This document shows, piece after piece, positions 11,816 to 24,500 of a DNA stretch of 64,000 bases. Location of the stretch: the NCBI GenBank assembly GCA_963920705.1, contig OY987233.1:4764001-4828000 (forward strand), read 5' to 3'. A program made the translations under genes and the position numbers. Source of the stretch: Odiellus spinosus. Lineage: Eukaryota; Arthropoda; Arachnida; Opiliones; Phalangiidae. Every line of letters starts with the position of its first letter. Position 1 is the first letter of the stretch. Below the pieces are notes generated by a model. It had not been told where the DNA came from and did no database searches. It worked only from the letters and a program-made list of their open reading frames with translations.

Positions 11816-12224
11816 CTGTTAAAGTCAGGGAATTTGAATCTGAAAAAAATGTGGCAACCGTGAGGGAAGAGTAAGAAAATTTTTAAATTGGAAAAGAAAA
11901 TGGTTGAATCTACCATACTTCCGTTATAGACAATTTATCATAAGGTCAGAACCTTCAATAAGGTGTCTTAGTAAAGGCACCTTTTATTCGTGTATACCTT
12001 TCGCTGTCTAACAAAAAGAACAACTGTTGTCAGGGAGAGGCATATATTAAAAGCTGATTAATTTGAAACGCAGTATAAGTACACCTATGTCTATCAGTAT
12101 TATATTTTAACACTTAACCTTCATGCCTTTAATCTATAGAAAATGTGGCGAATATAAGCTTTTGGTTTTATTTCTTGAAAAAGTACAATGTGGGAGATTA
12201 AAAGTTTTAATACTAATTGAAGGC

Positions 12225-14344
12225 TTAATAAGGTTTAATTGCGCGATGCTTACGCCACGATTGGTAGTTGAACAATAATCTCTCGATCAGTAAACTGACA
12301 AAGCCAGTCAAACATCCGCAAAGTTGAATTGCAAATATGAATTTCAGATCAGATAGCCCGATGTAATTCACTTTGTCGCTCTTGTTAGTGGTCGTTGGTG
12401 TGTTGAATACTTTTGAATCATCTTGTTGCCATTTGCCGATTAACCCCACGCCGACTAGGACATTTAACCTAGAATCAGGAATGATGATTCAATATCAATT
12501 CAATTAAAATATTTTAGCAGGCTATGGCTTGGCTATTCAGATCTGACTCACGGCCCTGTAATACCACAATTATTATAAACTAGCTGTACCATTTATCGAT
12601 GTCATCCCTGCAGGGAAACTGTTTGCGCAAGCTTATGGCGATATTGTCGTTGAAAATATTCTCTTTTCCACAATAAAGCGTCTCCAAGGGCAGATTGAAA
12701 AGGAGAAGAATTTCTATTACCAAATTTCGAGTTGCCATCATGACGAATTTCTTATTTAACAACATTTCCAAAGATTCTCCGGCTGTCTTAGGCGCTACAA
12801 AATCTTTTCCAGTAGTTGAATTGGCAAATATTTTCATGTGTTGCAGATTTGACTTCTGAAATTGAAGATATTTATATTTTAGGTCAGGACATAAACTCGT
12901 CCTACGAGGATGTTTTGGCTGATCTATTTCTTAAGAATAGCAACTTGATTTTCCAGATTTGATATCCTCGTTGTATTAACCACAAACGGTGAAAGTAAAA
13001 TTCTTTGTACCATAAGTTCTTGATAATGCGAAGTGCCTTGAAGGGCGCTGATGACGTAGCCTCTTGTTTTGATGGCATTTATCATATCCGAGATGGTATC
13101 GATGGGCGGGGAGACTGGGATCAAACTCGCTGCCGAGGTCAACATGCACTCGTAGAGTTTGCAAATACAACCCGTCGTAATAAGGAACACCAGTAATGAC
13201 ATGACAACTGATAGCTTATCCTTTTTTCGATCCAGATTAATACCTAACGTAAGATGAAAAGCGAATTTATTTATTTTCCAATACTCGTAAACTCGCTTAT
13301 ACTTTGTCTCAATATAATTTCCAACATCGTCTGCGCATTCATAATCTTCGATTTCAATAATTCGAAATATTCCATGATTTTAACGACTGATAGAAATATG
13401 ACCAACAAAAACCCCAAAAGTATCCAGAGCTATAATTATTCGACAATATTTAAAATTGAATTTTGATAAGGTTAAAGACTTGACGGAATCTATCTATAAT
13501 ACTTGTCTGTCCATTGGCTCTGCGAAGAACACGTTATCGACCTCTTGATGAGCGTCGATGCTCTTGGTGACTAAAGTGACCTCTTCTTGGAAATAGGGAC
13601 ACGTGAAATCAACGTATTTGAGTCGTGACGTGGTAGGTGATATGTCCGAGATGGCCATGTCGGCTTCGTGACGGGTTACCATTCCTATCATCCCGCTGCA
13701 TCGCTGATTGTCACAGTTTCCCCATTTTCCGTCATCCGGAGTCACCAGCGCGTACCTAGAAAAAATTGAAAACCAAACTTCTGGATTAGTCTAACACGCG
13801 CCGCGATGTTTGTTTCTAGACCCGTGGAATATAACTACTCGTAATAATTACTTAAATTGCATCTTCGACGAGAGTACTTGTAGGATTTCAAAGTCCCTTC
13901 CTTTTAAACCAGCGAGTTTGTTACTAATATTGACGAATTGAAACGAAGTGAACTGTCGATAAAAAGAAGAAAAATAATATCGCGACTGTGACATGTCTTA
14001 GAGCAGTGGTTCCCAACCTTTTGAAGAACGTTAATTTTTCGAGGTACTGACTAATATATCATTTTCTACGCAAAAAAACTATCTGTCTGACTCTTAACTT
14101 CATTAGAAAAAGTAGTATATTGAAACCTCTCAATCAGTGAATTACCGGTAATTATGGATAATAAATTACCTACTCGCATCTTTTACGCCTCTAGATACGC
14201 ATAACCTTGGCTGACCTTGGTACTATGAAAGGTTCGAGTTTTACTCGAAAAATACTTCCTCATTTTCGCAAAAATACTCGTAATGGTGCATGTACTTACG
14301 TTCATGACCGCCACTACTAAGGTCAGGTTTTCGCAAGAGCTCAT
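12225..14344 (-). CDS. IR-D: IR-like channel subunit, complete
   Basis: Exons 14300-14344, 13852-13952, 13503-13755, 13303-13429, 13011-13243, 12590-12855 and 12225-12468 give 423 codons (422 residues), all in frame with GT-AG introns. The start is MSSCENLTLVVAVMN. Exon 3 encodes YALVTPDDGKWGNCDN and later TTSRLKYVDFTCPYF, keeping the S1 arginine. M1 begins LWILLGFLLVIF, where most copies have VW. M3 carries TTGCICKLYECMLTSAAS. M4 is FIFAIQLCGCLTGFVSLLIERLL in two overlapping stretches of exon 7. The tail ends HRAIKPY, six residues before the stop position of IR-E-type tails. It shares its short tail with IR-C. No damage is seen, so this copy is probably functional. The role is as for IR-B. 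Confidence 0.84.
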
Positions 14345-14523
14345 CGCCATTTTGCGTGTTAAAATACCAATTACTAACACGACACTTCGTTTTAAAATTA
14401 ATTAGTTCGTTTAAAAGTATACCTTTAAACAAAAGTCCTTTTTTGTACCAATTCTAAAATTACATACAGAAAATGAATTGCAGTTCGTACGTGGTTTTCC
14501 GTTAATCCCATTGTTTTATCATT

Positions 14524-14563
14524 AGATCGATACCATGAGAGTCCGGTTACAGCAACCGTCCAT
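14524..14563 (-). other. Duplicate first-exon relic upstream of IR-D
   Basis: ATG at 14563 opens MDGCCNRTLMVSI followed by TAA, 219 bp upstream of the IR-D start. It has lost the tryptophan codon of the ancestral exon and has no donor. Confidence 0.5.
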
Positions 14564-15012
14564 TGCCAAAATACCCGCTCTAGTTTGTAATTTCGGTCTC
14601 TTTTCTTTATAATGCTGGTTTATATTGGAAAAAAAAATGGTGTCGAGCCTAGAGAGTGAATTTGCAGCTTAGTTATATTTAAACATTTGTAACAACGCAA
14701 ATAAATCGATTGAACTAACATCACCATGTTTGATTTTGGGGCGAATACATACATGTTTCAATTTCGAAGAATTCAACCGAATATACAGGGTGACCACTCT
14801 AATATTTCGTATATTTTCCTATTTTTCTCTATACTTAATTACTATTAATACCTTTTTTTTTTTTTTTTTTTTTTTTTTTCACTTTATAAACTCACCACAA
14901 CAGACTAGAAGTTTAAACTCTCCCGGCGCGTTGAATGAACCCCAATCTGGGCAACACCGCAATTCGTTTTCCTTATCACTCCCGCTCCCAAATTTTATCT
15001 CATTCCTTTTAA

Positions 15013-15419
15013 AGGGAGAATGCAACCTAATAACAAGTGCTTTTTTTATCGATTCCTTATTGTTTAAATAGGCCTAATCCACTACTGAAAATATTTACAA
15101 ACAAATATTGAACTAGAAATAAATTTAAAACTTACCCTGAAAATATGCTTAGCGGTATTCATGGAGGTCCTGTTTTCCTCGCGTGTAACGTCTAGCGACC
15201 AATCGCATACGACGTAAGTCTCGTGGAGATCTCGCGTGAACGACGGGCCTTTGCTCATTGGTTGCTAGACCTTACACGGACGCAATTCAGGATCTCCATC
15301 AATCCCGCTAAGCGTATTTTCAAGTTTTAAATTTATTTCTAGTTTAATATTTGTATTAGACCTATTTAAACGATAAGGAATCAATAAAAAATAACTTGTA
15401 ATTAGGTTGCATTCTCCCT
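15013..15419. mobile_element. TTAA-flanked palindromic element, 407 bp
   Basis: Terminal inverted repeats start AGGGAGAATGCAACCTAAT and are flanked by TTAA on both sides (15009-15012, 15420-15423). Much of each half is complementary to the other. It is non-coding. TTAA targets are used by piggyBac and Kolobok transposases; the ends alone do not decide between them. Siblings: 24100-24532, 46972-47448, and decayed copies at about 39381-39741, 44256-44460 and 50970-51281. Confidence 0.75.
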
Positions 15420-16128
15420 TTAAATGTCTAATTATTTGGGGTATATGGTTTTCGGATGATATAGTTAAGAGCAGTGTTTCTATTGTTTCTCTTATATTTT
15501 CCTATAATATTAATGTTATTTCTCCTATAATATTAGTGTTATTTCTTCTATAATTTATTGTTGATTCACCTATATTTTAATATAATTTTAGTGTTATTTC
15601 ACCTAAGTTTTCCTGTAATTTTAGTGTTATTTCTCCTGTATTTTACTTATTGCTTAATTCTGAAGTTGGATTAAACCAGGGGAGTTTCCACTCGATACCT
15701 TGCTTAATGAATCCCCTTTCAGGCAACAGTGGATTAATTAATAGTGCCTAGGGAACCTATTAATTAATCCAAGAGGCAACTCTATCACTCCCGCTCTGTT
15801 TAAACCCAAAGATATGTCGCCCTCTTGCAGTCGAGCTTAGGAGCTAGTCGTATTTCCTCACTTTAGAGGTTTTCCCTTTAACTTAAAATTTTTTTGGTGG
15901 CTTAAATAAACGACCGTAATTACGTGGCAGGCCTGGATATATCTGCCAGCCTAAATTTTACAATGTAATTAATACGGCGACTGCAACAAGGCACATATGC
16001 GGTAATTTATAAGGTAATTTAACAGGAACGGCTGTTTTCCTGCATAACGTTACATTTTCATAGGAACTAATATAATGTTTAGTGTCGTATGTTAACGTCA
16101 TAGTTTCTTAGCTCCAACCATTGATGGG

Positions 16129-16219
16129 CATGCTTCACGAAGTTTAGTACAGTGGAAGGCTTGCGAAGTGCTTCACTAGCCTTCCACTGTACTTCGCTCT
16201 GTGAAGCATGCCCATCAAT
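16129..16219. repeat. 91-bp near-perfect hairpin
   Basis: Arms of about 43 bp, CATTGATGGGCATGCTTCAC and its complement onward, enclose a short loop. The flanks read CCAAC on both sides, and the empty site (TTAGCCCCAACTAG) is seen near 5972 in a sibling spacer. It therefore looks like an inserted minimal palindrome rather than a conserved RNA gene. Confidence 0.65.
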
Positions 16220-16638
16220 GCCCCCAACTAGGGAATAATGTGACCACTACCAGTTTTATTTCTATAAAACCTCCTAATGCTTAAATTAGGAGGTTTAAAC
16301 CCGTTTAAGCATCTCAGATCCAAAGGTCAGAGAAAAGTTACGGAATTTTGATATTGTATTAAAAATATGGTAAAATCTAGCATTATTCCGTTAGACCAGG
16401 AAGGCTTCCATATATTGATATACAGGGTGTTTCTGAAAGGTCATAAAAAAATGAAGGGGGTGTTTCGTGGGGTCAGACTGAGTGAAAAAGGTTTATGAAC
16501 CTTTAGTCTCACGCGCTGCGTTGCGTAGTTATGAGCCCTTGAAAATAGTCCTCAAAAATACGAAAAACGACCGAAAGGTATAGGTAAGATTGTGCCTTTG
16601 ACCATTATTGTTTTTCAATTTAATTGTGCATAAGCTAA

Positions 16639-17091
16639 TTATCGAGAGATAAGTGAAACAAGGTGTTTAGTAACTAAAAAAGCGTTGATACACACTTGAG
16701 CCCGTCTAATAAATGCTTGTCTATCTCGTTCAATGATCCCTGGTGTGTTGCGTATGGTTTCGCAGGCATCAATAATCCTTTGACGTAGATCTTCCACGTT
16801 ACGCGCTTCACTAACATAAACTAAGTCCTTAAGGTGGCCCCAAAGAAAGAAATCACAAGGGTTTAGGTCCGGAGATCTGGCTGGCCACGCAACCGTTCCG
16901 CCACGACCAATCCACCTCAAAGGGAATGTTTCATTAAGGAAGGCCCTAACTAGGAGAGAAAAATGAGGTGGTGCACCGTCGTGCATAAACCACATGTCTC
17001 GTCTCAAGGCCAATGGTACGTCTTCAAGAAGATCGAACAGATTGTCTTGAAGAAATCGGAGATATGCCTCACCATTAAGCCTTGGCTGCAA
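16639..17091 (-). pseudogene. DD41D transposase fragment, left arm
   Basis: The open stretch covers the C-terminal catalytic half. The second aspartate is in FMHDGAPPHF and the third in DLNPCDFFLWG, with 41 residues between, the spacing of the DD41D (rosa-like) mariner group. The first aspartate (LVTDEANF) lies upstream near 17250 in another frame, so the gene is frameshifted. The C-terminus is replaced after QVCINA by a short tail caused by a deletion of about 180 bp. There is no amino-terminal helix-turn-helix. It is dead as a transposase. Confidence 0.8.
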
Positions 17092-17496
17092 AAAGAATGG
17101 TCCAATTAAATGGTCACCAACAATTCCGCACCAGACGTTTAAGCTGAATTGAACTTGGTGAGCCCTAACACTTGTAGCGTTGGGGGTTTTGTTGCGCCCA
17201 CTGATGCCTGTTATGCATGTTCAATATGCCATCACGGGAAAAATTGGCCTCATCCGTAACTAAAATGTTTTGGGGTAAGTTGATGTCTTAATGTTGAGCG
17301 ATAAACCACTGACAAGACATCAACTTACCCCAAAACCTTTTAGTTACGGATGAGGCCAATTTTTCCCGTGATGGCATATTGAACATGCACAACAGAAATC
17401 AGTGGGCGCAACAAAAACCACCCCGCTACAAGTGTTAGGGCTCACCAAGTTCAATTCAGCTTAAACGTCTGGTGCCATTTAATTGGACCATTCTTT

Positions 17497-17937
17497 TTGC
17501 AGCCAAGGCTTAATGGTGAGGCATATCTCCGATATCTTCAAAACATTCTGTTCGAGCTTCTTGAAGACGTACCATTGGCCTTGAGACGAGACATGTGGTT
17601 TGCGCACGACGGTGCACCACTTCATTTTTCTCTCCTAGTTAGGGCCTTCCTTAATGAAACATTCCCTTTGAGGTGGATTGGTCGTGGCGGAACGGTTGCG
17701 TGGCCAGCCAGATCTCCGGACCTAAACCCTTGTGATTTCTTTCTTTGGGGCCACCTTAAGGACTTAGTTTATGTTAGTGAAGTGCGTGACATGGAAGATC
17801 TACGTCAAAGGATTATTGATGCCTGCGAAACCATACGCAACACACCAGGGATCTTCGAACGAGTTAGACAATCATTTATTAGACGGGCTCAAGTGTGTAT
17901 CAACGCTGACGGAATGCATTTCGAACAATTTTTGTAA
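17497..17937 (+). pseudogene. DD41D transposase fragment, right arm
   Basis: This is the inverted partner of 16639-17091, about 95% or more alike by eye. It keeps HDGAPLHF and DLNPCDFFLWG with 41-residue spacing, and ends naturally with DGMHFEQFL. Compared with the left arm, 15 nt are missing just before the open stretch, removing five residues after VWC in frame. It shares the upstream frameshift with the left arm. It is not functional. Confidence 0.8.
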
Positions 17938-18733
17938 ATACTTCTGATTCCGATTATTAACCAATTGATAATTATGGTAATTAATAATGGTTTCTTGTAA
18001 AATTCCCTGCAACACCCGAAACACACGTAATAAACCACACTTTGAGTTCAAGTACTTCTGACCAAAGTTAATGATTGCACACTCCTAAACATGTTGATAC
18101 GCTTTTTTTTTAGTTAATACACACCTTGTTTCACTTATCTCTCGATAATTAGCTTATGCACAATTAAATTGAAAACAATAATGGTCAAAGGCACAATCTT
18201 ACCTACACCTTTCGGTCGTTTTTCGTATTTTTGAGGACTATTTTCAAGGGCTCATAACTACGCAACGCAGCGCGTGAGACTAAAGGTTCATAAACCTTTT
18301 TTACTCAGTCTGACCCCACGAAACACCCCCTTCATTTTTTCCAGACCTTTCAGAAACACCCTGTATTATAAGGTCGGGATTTCACAGTCTAACAAAAAGA
18401 GCCACTGTTTTAATGGAGAGATGCTTTTAGTCAGTAAATAGATTAAGACTGGGGTATACCCTTTAAATCGTCTTACTTACTGCATAAAGCCCCGTTTAAA
18501 ATCAACGTTGTTCAAGCTTTTGCTTTCCTAGAGAAACTTCATTTAGATGTATTAAAAACTGATTCATTTTGAAACGCTGTATAATTACACCTATGTCTCT
18601 CAGTATTTTATTTGTCGATTCCTTATTTTCAAAAACCTTAACTTCATGAGTTTAATAGATAGAAAATGTGGCGAATATAATCATTTGTTTTTATTTCTAA
18701 AAACAAAAAATACAATGTGGGTGATGAAACGTT

Positions 18734-20878
18734 TTAATACTTATTGAAGGCGCAGTTAGGCTTATTTGAGCGGTTCTTACGCCCTGATTGGTTGTTGATC
18801 GTTAATCTCTCTATCAGTAAACTAACGAAGCTAAGCAAACATCCGCAAAGTAGAATTGCAAATACGTGTTTCAGATCAGACAGTCCGATGAAATTCACGT
18901 TGTCGCTCTTGTTAGTCGTCCTTGGTTGGTTGAATAATTTCAAATCTTTGTGTTGCCATTTGCCGATTAACCCAACACCGACTAAGACATTCAACCTAGA
19001 CTCAAGAACGAGGATTTAATATTTTTCAATAAAAAAAAACTTTATTTGGGGCAGGCTATGGCTTGGCTAATCAGATGGGCCAGAATTATTATAAACTATC
19101 TGTACCATTTATCGATGTCATCCCTGCAGGGAAACTGTTTGCGCAAGCTTATGGCGATATTGTCGTTGAAAATATTCTCTTTTCCGCAATGAAGCGTCTC
19201 CAATGGCAGATTGAAAAGGAGAAGTAGTTCTATTGCCAAATTTCGAGTTGTTATCATGGCGAAATTTTCATTTAACAACATTTTCATAGATTCTCCGGCT
19301 GTCTTCGGCGCTACAATTTTTTTTCCCTTAGTTGAATTGGCAAATATTTTCATGTGTTCCAAATTCGATTCCTGCAATTAAAGATATTTGTATTTTAGGC
19401 TTGGACATAAACTCGTTCCTTGAGGAGTTTATGTTGTTTAGAAATGCAACATGATTTTCCAGATTTGATATCCAGATTGGTATTAACCACAAACGATGAA
19501 GCAAAATTCTATATAGGCATACCATAAGTTCTTGATAATGTGAAGTGCCTTGAAAAGTGCTGGTGACGTAGCCTCTGGTTTTGATGGCATTTATCATATC
19601 CGAGATGGTATCGATGGGCGGGGTGACTGGGATCAGACTAGCTGCCGAGGTCAACATACACTCGTAGAGTTTGCAAATACAACCCGCCGTGATCAGAAAT
19701 ACCAGTAATGGCATGACAACTGATAGCTTATCCTTTTTTCGATCCAGATTAATACCTAACGTAAGATGAAAAGCGAATTTATTTCCCAATGCTCGTAATC
19801 TCGATATCTGGTAGCTTATACTTTGTCTCAATATAATTTCCAATATCGTCTGCGCACTCATAATCTTCGATTTCAATAATTCGAAGTATTCCATAATTTT
19901 AACGACTGATACAAATATGACCAACAAAGACCCCAAAAGTATCCAGACCTACAATACGACAATATTTATAATGCAGTTATGATTAGGGTAAAGACTTGAT
20001 GGAATCTATCGTGTTAATACTTGTCTGTCCATTGGTTCAGCGAAGAACACACTATCGACCTCTTGATAAGCGCCGATGCTCTTGGTGACGAAGGTGAGCT
20101 CTTCTTGGAAATAGGGACACGTGAAATCGACGTATTTTAGTCTTGACGTGGTTGGCGAGATATCCGAGATGGCCATGTCGGCTTCGTGACGAGCTACCTT
20201 TCCTATCATCCCACTGCATTGCCCATTGTCGCAGTTTCCCCATTCGCCGTCAACCGGAGTCACCAGCGCGTACCTAGAAAAAATTTACAACCATTTCATC
20301 AGCTTATGGACTGATGCTGACATGACCTTTCGCTTCCTATAAAAACCGATTGTTCCTTGTTGCGTAGAACAAAGCTATACTTAATAAATGTTATAGTTAC
20401 TGAAACTCCATCTTTGACGAGAGTACTTGGAGGATTTCAAAGTCCCTTCCTTTTAAACCCGCGAGTTTGTTGCTAATATTTACTAATTGAAACGAAGTGA
20501 ACTGTCGATAAAAAGAACAAAATAATATTGTGACTATGACATTCTTAGAGCAGTTGTTCGCAACCTTTTTAAGACCACCACAGATTGGGAACCACTGATT
20601 TTGAGAATTTAGTGCGTAGAGATGTGAAGTTATGTGAAAAAACGATAATTTTTCTAGAAAGTGTCAAAATATATAATTTTCAATGCAACAATGAAACAAT
20701 AGTCCAGAGTTAAAACTCTCAATCGGTGATTTACTGGTAATTATTGATAGTAAATTAACTACTCGCATCTTTTACACTTTGAAAAATAATACTTATTTTG
20801 TGCAAAAATACTCGTATTGGTGCATGTACTTACGTTCATGACCGCCACTACTAAGGTTAGGTTTTCGCAAAAACCCAT
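18734..20878 (-). CDS. IR-E: IR-like channel subunit, complete
   Basis: Exons 20834-20878, 20401-20501, 20021-20273, 19822-19948, 19523-19755, 19106-19371 and 18734-18995 join to 429 codons (428 residues) without a break. The start is MGFCENLTLVVAVMN. S1 keeps TTSRLKYVDFTCPYF. The exon 4 product VWILLGSLLVIFVSVVKIM forms M1, and M3 is preceded by RKKDKLSVVMPLLVF. Exon 6 is nearly the same as in the frameshifted IR-C, including the GKKIVAPKTAGESMK stretch, which suggests recent duplication or gene conversion. The tail ends NKPNCAFNKY. The interval from the IR-D start to the IR-E start is 6534 bp; taking out the 1.94-kb mariner-like element gives about 4.59 kb, the same period as the rest of clade 1. 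Confidence 0.84.
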
Positions 20879-21516
20879 TGCCGTTTTGCGTGTTAAAATA
20901 CCAATTCCTAACTGATATGACGCTTCCTTTTAAAATCTAAAAATTCCTTTTAAAATCTAAAATTCAATTCACAAAATGAATTTAATTTTCAGTTCTTATG
21001 TGGTTTTCCTTTATTTCTCTTGTTTTATCATTAAATCGCTACCATGAGAGTCCGGTTCCAGCAACCGTCCATTGCCAAAATGCCCGCTCAAGTGATAATT
21101 ACAGACTCTTTTCTTTATAATGCTGGTTTATATTGGAAAAAAAATCGTGTCGAGCCTATTCTAGAGAGTGCATTTTCAGCTCAGTTTTATTTAAACCTTT
21201 GTATCAACGCAAATAAATCGATTGAACTAACATCGTCATGTTTGCTTTTGGCGCGAATACGTCAATTTACATATGATCTTTAACGTGTTTTGTATAAGAA
21301 ATCAAAGCCTTTAGGAGTAGTAACATGAAGATTAAGACTAAGCAACTATAACAGACATAAAACGTTTACCGTGTTTTATACCAGAAACCATGAAGCAGCC
21401 TTTTTTAAATTATTAAAAATAGTTTTAACTAAAAATGCTTCAACTTTAGCACGTGTGATTAAGTAAAATTCGAGTATTTGCCTCATAAGTAAAATTAGTC
21501 GATGATCAATGTGCCG
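20879..21516. other. Spacer between IR-E and IR-F, with first-exon relic
   Basis: A relic first exon has its ATG at 21072 (MDGCWNRTLMVAI then TAA), 194 bp upstream of the IR-E start. Positions about 21180-21516 match about 36060-36414 upstream of IR-G, including GCAAATAAATCGATTGAAC-like words, and in both places the match runs into an exon 7. This marks a duplicated two-gene block. Confidence 0.6.
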
Positions 21517-24500
21517 CTAATTCGCGCGGTACCTTAACGCAATTTGTAAACGAAGGTTAATTAACCGTTCTATCAGTAAAGTGACGAAGCCAGTTAAACA
21601 TCCGCAAATTAGAATCGCGAATATTAATTTCAAATCACTCAGTCCGATGTAATTCTGGTTAACGTTATTGGTACTGCTCGTTGATTGGTTGAATAACGTC
21701 GAATATTCTCGTTGCCACTTGTCAATTAACCCCGAATCAACAAAGATATTTAACCTATTATTAACAGAACAATAAACTTTAAATCAAAACTGGAAATCAT
21801 AAGATTGAATCTGAATACCATTTGTTGAGGTCATCCTTGTACGGTGAATTTTTGCGCAAAGCAACCGTGATATAGGTGACGAAAAGGCCTTCTTTAGCCA
21901 AGTGAACAGTATCTGAGGGTAGATTCATTTCATCTAGAGCGCTTTGTAGCGTAGTCCTAGACGCCACCAGGGCAAATTTCCCTTTTAATAACAGTCTCAT
22001 ATATTCCTTATCCGTTTTGGGCGCTACGAAATTATTTTTCAATATAGAAGCGGCGAAGACTTGCAAATAGTCCAACTGTGATGTCTGTAATTGATTTTTA
22101 TAAGTATCTTACGCATTGAACGATTTGCTAATTATATCATTATTTTATGCACCGATGCCTATAAATTAAATCCAAAAGGCCCAGCCAATCGTTTAGAACT
22201 AATTACCCTCCCAAATATATAGACGACATGGGCTGTGTTGAGTGACATATACCTGAATGCATCCAGGGTTCGTACACGACCTGGAAAACCTTCAAAATTC
22301 AGGGAATTTGGAAATTGGATAAAAAGATCAGGGAAAAATCGGAGAATTTGAAAATTGCTCCTAAAGGTCAGGTAATTTGAAAATGAGCCCAAATGGTCAG
22401 AGAATTTAAATATTTTGTTACGTGCCAAGGAACTGTTAATAATTGGTAGACCAATTAATTGTAACGTAATTATTATAAATTGAAAACATTTCCCTAAAGA
22501 TAAAAATGTTAAGTCATATATTCTGAATAAACTACCCTGATCCTGATTGATAAAATATGTCAAATAAAAAGTAGGAATTGCCAAGATTTCGCCCATAAGA
22601 ATAAATTCATGGAAAGATTAAAACTGGTCAGGGAAAACCTGAAACAGTCAGGGAAATTAACTTTGTACGAACCCTGGCATCGCCTAATACCTTTTTCAGA
22701 CGAGGCTTAACTAGCCAGTTTAATCAGATTTAACCGTGGCTTAATCGCGATTAACCGAGGTTTATTGAACTGAGAAGGTTATGTAATCTGATTAAACCAC
22801 GGCTAAGTACTCATCGTCTGAAGAGGGTATTACACCCTCTTCAGACGAGACGAGGCGGAATTAACCGTGGTTAAATCAGATTAAACCGAGGTTTATTGAA
22901 CTGAGATGGCTATGTAAACCTCGGTTAAATCTGATTAAACCATGGCTAATTACGCTTCGTCTGAAGAGGGTATAATGTAACATACATATACCGTTAGTAT
23001 GGTTCTGTAGATGTGGTATTTATGGTACGTGTCTCTGAACGCTTCCGTTTTAGATGACAATTATTTATTCGCCCTGATTCAAAGGGTACACGCCCATTTC
23101 TTACCATGATTCTTCGGTAATTTGAAGTACCTATCAAGGTGCTGATGGCGTAATTCCTATTTCGTATGGCGTCAACCATATCCGAGATGGTATCGATGGG
23201 TGGAGTGACTGGAGCCAAACTAGTTGCGGAAGCTAACATACATTCGTATAGTTTGCAAGTACATCCCGCTGTCACTACGAATACAAGTAACGCCATGGCA
23301 ACAGCTAGATTAGCCTCGTTTCGATCCAAATTAACGCCTACGATAGAAAATATTAATTCCAAATTGAGGTTTTCATGGACACGTTATCTGATCGCCTACT
23401 TTGTCTCAATAATATTTGTAGCATCGTCTGCACGCTCATAATCTTTGTTTTCAACAATTTAAAGTATTCCATGACTTTAATGATTGATATGTAAATAAGC
23501 AGCAAAGACGCCATGAATATCCACACCTTTAATACAAAAATCTTTATAGTTTTCAAGAGTTTATCACGAACTATCTATTAGGACATACTTGTCTATCCAT
23601 GGGTTCCGTGACAAAAACTTTGCTGTTCACTTCTTGATAGGCGTCAATGTTCTTTGTGGCAAACGTAATATCTTCTTGGAAATAAGGATATGAAAAGTCG
23701 ATATATTTCGCGCGTGACGGTGTGTAAGCGATGTGCGAGATGGCCATGTCCGCTTCGTGACGAACTACCATTCCTATCATTCCTTTGCAATGTCCCTTGT
23801 CGTCGCAGTTACCGAATTGACCGTCATCGGGAGTCACCAACGAGTACCTAGAACATCATTCAGTTACTTAAATAATAGGGTTGGCTTCGTGGATATTTTA
23901 TACACTTTCATTTAACATCAGTACTTCTTACTTGAATTTCAACTTGGAAGAGAGTGCTTTCAGGATCTCAAAGTCCCTTCCTTTTACACCCGAAAGATTA
24001 TTGCCAATTTTAACGAACTGAAAAATACTCAACTTTCGAGAAATATAAATATATTTAATGAATTAGCTGCGCAAACACGGAGTACAATGTCCCTCTTAAA
24101 GGGAGAATGCAACCTAATTACAAGTGATTTTTTATCTATTCCTTATCGTTTAAATAGGCCTAATCAATCGATAAAAAGTTTACAATACAAATATTAAACT
24201 AGAAATAAATTTAAAACTTACCCTGAAGATAGGCTTAGCGGGATTCATGGAGATCCTGAATTGCGTCCGTGTAAGGTCTAGCGACCAATGAGCAAAGGCC
24301 CGTCGTTCACGCGAGATCTCCACGAAACTTACGTCGCGAGCGATTGGTCGCTAGACCTTACACATGAGGAAAACAGGACCTCCATGAATCCCGCTAAGCC
24401 TATTTTCCGTGTAAGTTTTAAATTTATTTCTAGTTTAATATTTGTTTGTAAATATTTTCAGTAGTGGATTAGGCCTATTAAAACAATAAGGAATCGATAA

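Larger units (their letters stand above)
9623..12224. other. Spacer between IR-C and IR-D, element-rich
   Basis: No host gene is supported other than the first-exon relic. A nested pair of inverted-repeat elements occupies about 10030-10718. GTCAGGGAA-type repeats run from about 11080, including a 23-bp minisatellite (11409-11815), to about 11880. The long open frames across the minisatellite are by-products of the repeat. Confidence 0.6.
14345..16420. other. Spacer upstream of IR-D
   Basis: No host gene is seen apart from the relic. It contains a pure T tract at about 14843-14879, a TTAA-flanked palindromic element (15013-15419), AT-rich DNA, a 91-bp near-perfect hairpin (16129-16219), and GTCAGGGAA-type remnants just before the mariner-like element. 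Confidence 0.6.
16423..18363. mobile_element. Mariner-like (DD41D) element made of two inverted transposase copies
   Basis: The element is flanked by TA and bounded by inverted ends CAGGGTGTTTCTGAAAGG. Inside lie two transposase fragments in opposite orientation, pointing outward, one in each arm, meeting near 17302 in a hairpin (17270-17289 against 17315-17334). The left arm lacks about 180 bp, present at about 17935-18120 on the right. Both arms lack the amino-terminal DNA-binding part and share the same frameshift after the NPQRYK word, so the inverted doubling came after the damage. No intact transposase is encoded. Confidence 0.8.

Noticed and set aside
11409-11874. Long repetitive open frames rich in GKVRENRW
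   Set aside because: They are translations of a 23-bp minisatellite in three phases; there is no protein signal outside the repeat.
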